DNA of 64,000 bases, taken from assembly GCA_000467715.1 (NCBI GenBank), contig AJFK01001076.1:1-64000 (forward strand), written 5' to 3'. The stretch comes from Hysterium pulicare CBS 123377. Taxonomy: Eukaryota > Ascomycota > Dothideomycetes > Hysteriales > Hysteriaceae. Numbering within the stretch: position 1 is the stretch's first letter; each line of letters opens with the position of its first letter. The notes below the pieces were generated by a model. That model was not told the DNA's origin, made no database searches, and saw nothing but the letters and a program-made list of their open reading frames with translations. Shown here in pieces: positions 56,473 to 64,000 of this stretch. Made by a program: the position numbers and the translations under genes.

Positions 56473-57125
56473 GCTTCGCACGTGGTGGTCCCATCTCTCC
56501 ACTCCACTCAACGACACGAAACGATGTTAGGTATAGTCATGACCCTGAAGAATGAAGACTTAATCACTATGAGTTTGCTTTATTGGCTACATTGACTGCA
56601 GCAATCAGCGCGAATCCCTATCTCTACTCTGTTCACCAAACTCGCCTACCAACTAAACTGTTCTCCCCTCTCCCTGCATTCCCCCTCCCTACTTCATTCA
56701 CAATCATCTCCTCATCCATTTATCTATTCATTCGTTTATCCAATCAATTATAGAGAGGCCAAGGTTGGAGTTTGTATGCATCATTATAGGCTCTGTACCA
56801 CTTAGTCTCAAGGCTATTCTAGACTGTTTTAATTGGTATTGGGTCTTCGGAATGGTGTGGATTTTTTGGCTTTTGGTGATTGGAGAGGGTGGGTAGGAGT
56901 GGATTTCATGTAATTAATTTTGGTAGATCAATGATTTGTTAATACTGAATTCAGGATGAGTAAAGTGGGTTGGTTTTTCTTTAGGAAAGATACAGGGGAG
57001 CTTATGTCCAAGCTCTTTGATGCGATTGTAGCATCAGTGAGGTCCATGACACGGTAGACTTCTGGTAAACGGTGATTGATATTCATGTATATTCACAGAT
57101 ATCAACCTACTCATTCCTCCCTCCT
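56473..57125. other. Intergenic between convergent genes
   Basis: About 650 bases with AT-rich and pyrimidine-rich stretches at the 3' ends of the AAA and PPR genes. No coding signal. Confidence 0.5.
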
Positions 57126-59197
57126 CTACTTCCCCAACGCCTCCCCCAACTCCTTAGCCAACTTCTTTTTTTTCGCTCCGTCCCTTTTCAAGCCCTCTAG
57201 CCTCCTTTTCCCCTTCCCCTGCTCCACCAACTGTTCAAACTTCACAATCGCCTCCGCTCCGACCCCCACCTCCCTCATATCCCCAAGCAAGCCCTCCAAC
57301 CTCCACCCACCACCAAGCCAAACCCCCCCAACCTCAACCAACGCTTTCCCCAGCGCCGCGAACGTCCCACCCCTAGGCACAAACCCCTGGCTCCTCATCT
57401 CCTCATAGTAGCGCCACGCATCCTCCAAATGCCCCGCTTCGCAACAAACCAGCACGAGACGATCGTACGTCAGCGCGTTAGGCTTGACGCCCAATTTGAG
57501 CATTTCCGCCGCGAAAAACATAGCCAGTTCCTTGCGTCTGTGTTTCCGACACCCGGCGAAGAGGATATTGAAAGTTTCGGTGTCGGGACCAGCGGCTGAG
57601 ATGGTATGGAGCGCTTTGTAGATCTCTACCGCACCTTCTAGATCCCCGAGCTCGATCGACGCTCTCATGGTGCAATTTACCGCGACGGTGGGGACTTTCC
57701 TGCCTGCCTGTTCCAGTTCTTGGAGAATGTCGAAGGCTTCCATTGCGCGTCCCTTCTTCTCGCAGTCGTTTGAGGGGGAACAGAGGAGCGGTATTAGAGG
57801 TGTGGTGGAGCCTTCGGTTGGGGGGATGCCGGCTTCGGACATGATGACGAGGATGGAGAGGGCGGTTTTGAGATCATTGGATGTGAGGTAGGCTTCTAGG
57901 AGTGATTCGTAGTGGTCGGCTGTGAAGACTGTTTTGCGGGTTGAGAGGACGCGGAAGACGTCTATGGCGAGGGGAATGTCGCCGTGGCGGGCGGTCAGGT
58001 TCAGAACGTGGTGGCAGGTGCCTGAGGAGGGGATTAGGTAGGTGGGAGTGACTTGGGTTGTCCAGACGAATTTTGTGGCGGCGAGCTGGGGATGGTTGAT
58101 TAGCAAGGCTGGATTGGAAATTGGGATTATATTGGTAGGCGTTACATGATGAACTTTGCTTGCGCAGTCCAGTAGGTGCGTCCACATTGCCGGCGAGACA
58201 TTCCTATCTCCCACTTTCCGTCGCGTAAGAGCTATTTGATATGCTTCTTCCACTTCTCCATAGTCCAAGAACGTGTACATAGCCATATCGTATACCCAGG
58301 GCTGAACTTTGATTCCCTGTTGTGTCATAGACTCCATTTTCTCCAGTGCTAGCTCGAATTGTCGTTCGCGTAGAAGTCCTGCGGCTATGAAGTTGTGACC
58401 TTTGTCGGTGATGGGATACCATCTTTCTCGCATGTACTCCATGATTTCGGTGCGGAGGAGGTAGTCGGGGTGAACTGCGAGGACCTTTCTCCATGTCAGC
58501 CCCAAGTACAGCACGAAAAGTTTAAGATATAAAACGGTACCTCTAATATATTATGACATGTTCCAGCATCCAATTCGATCCCCTCCTCCTCCATCTCTCT
58601 AAGCAGCGCAATCACATTGCCCGCAGTCCCATTCTCCGGACTGACATAACTATGCAAAATCGCTGAGTACAATCTTAGATTCGGCTGTTCCCTCCGCTCC
58701 TTCAAAAGTATATTCACTATGTTCGTCACATCGTCATGTTTCCCAGAAGCTGCTAGGGGACGTAGACGGTCGTAGAGCTCGGGAGTGCCGAGCGATCCAA
58801 ATTCTTTTTGGTTGTTAGAGCGGGGATAGTGGTGTTGAGAAGAGTGCAGGTTTGAGTAGCTATATGATTCGTTCCAATTCGAAGCTGCTGCTGTGCTTTG
58901 GAGGCGGGGATGAGCTCCTCGACATTGGAGGGGACGGGCAAGAGTGTTACGTATACGGCGCGGGCGAAGCGATCGAGAGGATGTCGGTATTATGGGCGGT
59001 CGAACGGATGGACAGAGACATCTCCATAGCCCATCCCACGCAATTGGAGCTGGCTGCATCGGCACTTCAATTGAATGATTTGAAGTTGAGCGGGAAGAGC
59101 TCCGGCTCAAGCTGGCATGAGAAAGGCCCGTGCCAAGCAGATCTATGGCGAGCCAGGCAGACCTCTCCCCGATAATCAGACATCTCTTCAAAAGCAT
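57126..59197 (-). CDS. Mitochondrial pentatricopeptide repeat protein, 671 aa
   Basis: Two exons (59197-58541, 58484-57126) join in phase 0. The N-terminus is Arg/Ser-rich and acid-poor to about residue 100 (RSSSRSTSNHS, SSRSLRPRRIRNTLARP), a plausible mitochondrial presequence. PPR motifs recur from about residue 160: NLRLYSAILHSYVSPENG, HNFIAAGLLRERQFELALEKM, ADHYESLLEAYLTSNDLKTAL and DTETFNILFAGCRKHRRKELA. The C-terminus is Lys-rich (KRDGAKKKKLAKELGEALGK). PPR proteins bind organellar RNA in processing, stability or translation; the target is unknown. I cannot name the yeast or Neurospora ortholog. Confidence 0.85.
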
Positions 59198-59606
59198 TTA
59201 AGGGAAATTTTTAATTCGTCTGATATTACAGACATGCATAACTAGAGTACGTCCTCGCCATAACTTTTTTCGGGATCTCCGCACAGAGTAAGCGGCGATC
59301 CAACCCTCCATCAAATACTGATAACCAGAGGATTCCTGAGTACAGGCCTGGATCGACTGGAGAGAAAACTACAATGGAAAGATTAAGAATACCCGCAAGG
59401 TTCCAGGAGGATGAGAAGATAAGGGTATATACAAAGAACTCTCAAACCCCGCCATGCAGACACGAAACCGGTACATGAACCCATAACCACCTGACATAAG
59501 TCGTCCGCCGCGTAACTTACGATCGTGGTGACTATTCCTCTGGTCCCCAATGCATCGAAAATATAACTCCCTTGTGAATAGAATTGACTGCATCTTTTCA
59601 GGAACT
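59198..59606. other. Intergenic between PPR and CDS1
   Basis: This is the upstream region of the PPR gene and the 3' flank of CDS1. Nothing else was seen. Confidence 0.5.
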
Positions 59607-61178
59607 TTACCGCCTTTGAAGCTGGACTTGAAGATAATCAAGTACCTAGAGTATTGTCAGATGCAATGAGTCTTGCAAGGAGATCCGTGCGGATAACATA
59701 CCTTGGCTGATATTATGTCTTGGTTTGCCAGGTGTTTGGCCAGCCCTCTCACCACTTCTATTTGCTCTTCGGGGCTTAAGCCGATGATTGCAGCTTCAAT
59801 TATACCGCCCACAGTTGCCTCGTGCGTCGCAATGAAGCTCGAGTAGTACATGAAGGCAAAGAAGCCCATTATGAACTGGCAGTCCATGCGGTCGGTCATA
59901 CCACCGTGACCAGGGATTGAGTCGCCGAAATCCTTGATCTTGAAAGTTCGCTTGAGACCAGATGCGAAGAACCCACCGAAAGGAGCAATGAGGGAGGCAA
60001 AGGTTGCCAAGACCAAGACATGGAATTGGATTGGGGCAATGGAAAACTGGCTAGGCAAATGGGTCCATTCTGGCAATTCCATGGGAAGGGTATAGTTGCG
60101 TGGGATGAATACCGGGTTCGGATTGCACTCCAACCCGGTCCACAAGCTTGCTCCCAGGTCCTGATATGATTAGCACACTTCCGACGGAAAGAAGCAAGGA
60201 TGAAAGGCTTACATTCACTGGGCAAATGAAGTACTTGTAGCGTGACATAATGTTTGTGTAAACAATACCCCAAAGTATAGTGAAAAACCACGCCCCAAGG
60301 AAGCCTTCCCAAGTCTTCTTGGGCGAGAGTTTGATTAGTGGTGTTCGACCAAAGGTGATTCCGCAGAGGTACGCAAATATGTCATTTGTGATAACCAACG
60401 CCACTGGTAAGAAGAACCAGATCATCCCTTCGAATAGGTTGTTGATGACAAAATGCGCCTGGCCCACAATGAGGAAAAGGGCCATGTGAGTCCATGCGAA
60501 TTGAGTGAATTGGAACTTATAGTGGCCTTTCTGCAGGTAGCCTACGAAAAAGACGAAGCCTAATATACTCGTTAGGATTTCACCCTCTCGTCCGAAATCT
60601 GAAAGTTGACTGACCAATTAGGTAGAGAGAGAAGCTGATAAAGCGATGGTGAGTCGCCAGAGGAAGAAGAATCTTGTCAACGAGTAGGACGTGCTTGAAG
60701 TAGTATATGACACTTTCCCCGTAGAGAAAGTACATGGTTATTCCTAGGAAGTACCAGTTCAGATTCTTTGTTTGGCGAAGACTTCTGGCTCGGCTGGGAA
60801 CTTGCGAAATGGCGATTACTTCCTTGAATGATATAATCTGTACGGCGGTAACAATGATGAGTATATAGATATGGCCAGCGAACATGGACCAGAAGAAACC
60901 GGCGATCATAACCAAGGTCCATATTGTGCGTGTTATGAAACTCTGCTTCTTCTTTTCATACTCGGTCTGGGGGTTCTGCGGTGACTGAAAGGATATCAGC
61001 AGCGATAAAGTAGAGCGAGGTGGATGTGTACCTCTGGTTTGCTAAGGGCGCCATTTCTTGTGGGACTCGCAGGCGCAGAGCCATTCTCGCTGATTTCGGA
61101 CATGCTAGAGCTCGGTCTTCGTGCCTTTCCATTGCTTCCCCTGTGTTGGAATTTGACGTCCCTGCGCGGTTTTGCCAT
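59607..61178 (-). CDS. CDS1: Phosphatidate cytidylyltransferase (CDP-DAG synthase)
   Basis: Five exons (61178-61032, 60984-60615, 60559-60213, 60160-59702, 59645-59607) give 453 residues. The enzyme turns phosphatidic acid and CTP into CDP-diacylglycerol at the ER. The family signature SGLKRTFKIKDFGDSIPGHGG followed by MTDRMD is complete. Several membrane segments are clear (VMIAGFFWSMFAGHIYILII, FVFFVGYLQ, ALFLIVGQAHFVINNLF, IQFHVLVLATFASLIAPFGG). The N-terminal 49 residues are basic, Ser-rich and cytosolic. The last exon encodes 12 residues plus stop (VLDYLQVQLQRR). The ATG at 61178 (MAKPRRDV) was chosen over an upstream in-frame ATG because the added 40 residues look unconserved. Confidence 0.93.
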
Positions 61179-61599
61179 GTCGAGGCTGGTTCCGCTACTT
61201 CGCTGTCGAGGGGAAGCCACAACTAAGTCAACGATTTGGGAAACGCGGCTGGCCCGGAAACTGAGATGGGTCGAGGAGGAGATGGATACTTCTGGCAAAG
61301 TGTCGGGCGACGATCTATACGTTGGACGTGTATGCAGAAGAAGGACGCAGTTGAAGGGAAGGGGCCAAGTTTGTGGTTGTGTGAATGTTTCTGCAGGCTT
61401 GGTGGTTAGTGGAAGAGGTGGGCAGGCACGGAGACGTCACCAACCGCGATTTGTCCGGCCCTCTCGCGTCTTTAATTTTGTCTTGGCCGGCGTGACATGT
61501 GAAGCACAACACCGCCCTGTATTTACCACCCACCACGCGATTGAGCCTTATACTCTCTTCAGCAAGTCATGCTGAAGGGCGGCAAACCAAACAAATGGC
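61179..61599. promoter_or_regulatory. Divergent promoter region CDS1 / uvsD
   Basis: The 421 bases lie between outward-facing start codons. No specific element was recognised. Confidence 0.5.
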
Positions 61600-64000
61600 A
61601 TGGCGGACAATGATGAGGACGACGAGTTCGATTTTTCCGACGAGTTCGATGCCCTACCAGAAAATACCCTCCGCGAGCTTGAGACGACAGCAATCCTGTC
61701 CACCCAGCAGGCCCAGAAAGCTTCCTTGACCACGTCGAATAATCCAGACTACCACGATGCTGGGAAGCATTCGCGCACGAACAATGCGCAACCAGTCAAG
61801 GCGAAGCAAACGCCCCACCCTCCGTCGTCCGACTATGGGTTCGATGATGAAATAGTCATAGATTTAGATGAAGAACCAATTCCAGCATATAATAGGACTA
61901 CTAGCTACCGTCCAGATCTCTCGAAGCAGCCTCCACGATGGGCACCGAGCGCCTCGACACGTCTCACGGATACCCGCCCAAACCAAGCCTACCCTCAAGC
62001 TATGAACAGGCTTGTGGCACAAGAACCTCGAGGGGTCAATAATGCCCAGGAAGTACTCGAAAATGGAACTCCATACGAGGAAGATGCCTACATTGACAGT
62101 ATGGAGGTGGATGGGCAAGTTCAGGGGCCAGCCATATCGATTGAGGAGCTGCAGACTCGAATTCAAAAGGTATCCTTCACTGCACACAGGAAGTTAATGT
62201 GTACTGACGTGTGTAGTTGGAACAAGAGAAAGCAAGCCTCGCCAAATCTGCGGATGAAGCCAAATCTGCTGCAATGGCCAAGGCTGGAGAAATTGCGATC
62301 GTTCGCCGCAATCATGATAAAGCTACAAAGGAATATGAACGAAGGATAGCTGTCATGCAACAAGCTCATGCAGATGTCGTGACCAAGCAAAAAGCTGAGC
62401 TCGAAAAGACGCGAAGAGATCGAGAATTGGTAGAGACGAACAATATGTTCCTTGAGCATGACCTAGCAAGAGAAGCGGAGAAGGCTAAACGAGTCAAGAA
62501 AACTGCAAAAGAAGGTGTTGCTCAAAGACCGATGTCTGTTAACGCCAGTCCCGCTGTAACCCCTAAGAAGCAAAGGACTCTCCCTTTCCGAGATGGATTT
62601 GATGACGACGATATTGTCATGGTTTCCCCTTCGAAGGCTCGGGACAAGGCGAAACCTTCAACACCAAAAGGAGGTAAGAGGAAAAGGCCGATTACGGAAC
62701 AGAGTCCTGTTCCTCCCTTGGTGTTGAGTCAGCCACGGGAGCGTCCGAGAAATGTAGAACAACCAGTACCTACTAGTCTCGATATTGATCCTGCGCTATT
62801 GGAGAAACTTGGGATAGGGGATGATAAATTTCATGTAAGTTCAGTTGGCTTCGGAGTCCGCCATGGTCCTGACTTTCCCAGCTTCTACAACATACTATCA
62901 ATCATCGGTCGCCTGGTGGAAACAGGACCTTCGAAGCTCTTACGAAGCACGAGTTTCCGTCAAAGCAGGGGAAATCGTTATCGTCCATTCTTTACGACCA
63001 ATTGTCTCTCTGTACACTCGGCGATGCCCAAGATCTTGCTTTGGAACTCTCCCGAATCTTTCTTTCACTTTGGGATCAATGCTTGGAAGAAAAATTTGTA
63101 TGTTCTGGATCGTCCTGATGTGATGAAATGCTAATGCAAGCAGTACGCTCCTATCTATTTGCTCCTTGATGGAGTGCAGTTTCTTCTAGCCTGCCAAAAA
63201 GTCGCGACAGCTGTTGCACTTACGGAGAAGGCTTTGCCTCTTATTCTTGCTTCAATAGATCTCGTTGCTATCCCAATCGCAAAGGCATCGACAAATCCAG
63301 CATTCGTTGTTGAGCGAGATACTCCTGCACAGGTCAAGCTCCGAAAGGAGATCGACGTCTGCTCGTGTCTGGAGCTTCTTCATGAGATTGCCACCAGCTG
63401 TGTAACTACATCTGAAGCCATATCTCGCTTTTGGCAATGCATGCCAAATGATTTCGTCCTTCTCATGCTTATGAGAGCTCAGCCTCTTCCGCAGATTCTC
63501 CTCATGCTTCGCATCCTCAGCACTAGCACCTTGCCCGGTACAGTTGGTTCTATCGTAGCCGCCGGCTCTGCAGCCGATCAGCAAACAAAACGAGAGAATG
63601 ATACAATTGAACGGCTGACGTTGCTACTTTTTGAAAACCCGGAAGTTCTCCATCTTCCAGAGGACAAGGATCATCTGCCTCCCCCATATACTCCATCATC
63701 GATATGCGATCTTCGCCTCCAAGTCCTTCGCGTCCTAGGTGCAATGTGTGTCGAGGACCACGGCAGTCGGGCCTTGGCTCGTCATCGCACATGTATCGGC
63801 CGCCTTGTTCGCTTCCTTCACGACCAAATCGATTCCCTCTACAATTACAACACTCAGACTCACTCTCGCACTGTCGAATCCATCAACCTCGCCATGCGTC
63901 TCTTGTACCACCTCGTGACATCCTTCCCCGAAGAGGTCGATATGAAAGCTAAGCTTAGCGTAGTGCAAGGCGGCGCTCATAAGCACCTTGTTGCACTTAC
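61600..64000 (+). CDS. uvsD: ATRIP-family checkpoint protein (UvsD/Lcd1/Rad26), 5' part
   Basis: Exons 61600-62169, 62217-62834, 62882-63097 and 63144 to beyond the window are all in frame. The acidic N-terminus (MADNDEDDEFDFSDEFDALP) resembles the RPA-contacting start of ATRIP proteins. A coiled coil follows (SIEELQTRIQKLEQEKASL through REAEKAKRVKK), expected for self-association, then a basic linker with KKQRTLPF and KRKRP. Exon 4 is helical, HEAT-like sequence (YAPIYLLLDGVQFLLACQK onward). ATRIP recruits the ATR/Mec1 kinase to RPA-coated single-stranded DNA. The gene is cut by the window end, so the C-terminal ATR-binding part is not visible. Confidence 0.85.

Overview
The window is nuclear DNA of a filamentous ascomycete (Pezizomycotina). 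Short introns of about 50-110 bases with GTAAGT-type donors, CTAAC/CTGAC-type branch sites and AG acceptors interrupt most genes. The gene complement is fungal: a DASH-complex Ask1, an A. nidulans uvsD-type checkpoint gene, a fungal PTEN and fungal small secreted proteins. A Leotiomycete is possible, but nothing here proves the class. All gene models below were spliced by hand; those called confident keep one open frame across every junction.

Region 1 (1-25.9 kb) is mostly conserved housekeeping. In order it holds an AT-rich, RIP-like edge, a small secreted protein, ubiquitin-eL40 fusion, RRN7, eIF5A head-to-head with VPS52, a MutY-type glycosylase (MYH1), a one-intron F-box-like gene, a doubtful small spliced gene, a type-B carboxylesterase, a RAD5/HLTF-like SNF2 ATPase, type II PI 4-kinase (LSB6), ASK1 and a diacetyl-reductase-like SDR.

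Region 2 (26.2-43.4 kb) is accessory. Seven small genes follow each other on the plus strand (26.2-32.2 kb). None needs an intron, and each product has a variable N-terminus and a charged, coiled-coil-like C-terminus. Two products share a 47-residue ungapped match, and two of the genes share a composite promoter block at the same distance from the ATG. Next come a secreted I9-like propeptide-type inhibitor, a 1115-residue protein with a possible papain/OTU-order Cys-His pair, a glycine-zipper protein, and three members of an LPGEIR-type (F-box/2EXR-like) family, one broken by an in-frame TAG.

Region 3 (44.2-64 kb) returns to conserved genes: EMW1/TTC27, a decayed CaMK-like kinase whose frame requires a GC-AG intron, PTEN (TEP1) with a coding exon that is only ATG, a DUF7025-like AAA ATPase, a mitochondrial PPR protein, CDP-DAG synthase (CDS1) and the 5' part of an ATRIP/uvsD checkpoint gene that runs off the end.

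The strongest candidate for something undescribed is the seven-gene coiled-coil array with its shared promoter module. The Cys-His protein and the degenerate kinase come next. No tRNA, rRNA, CRISPR array or intact mobile element was recognised.
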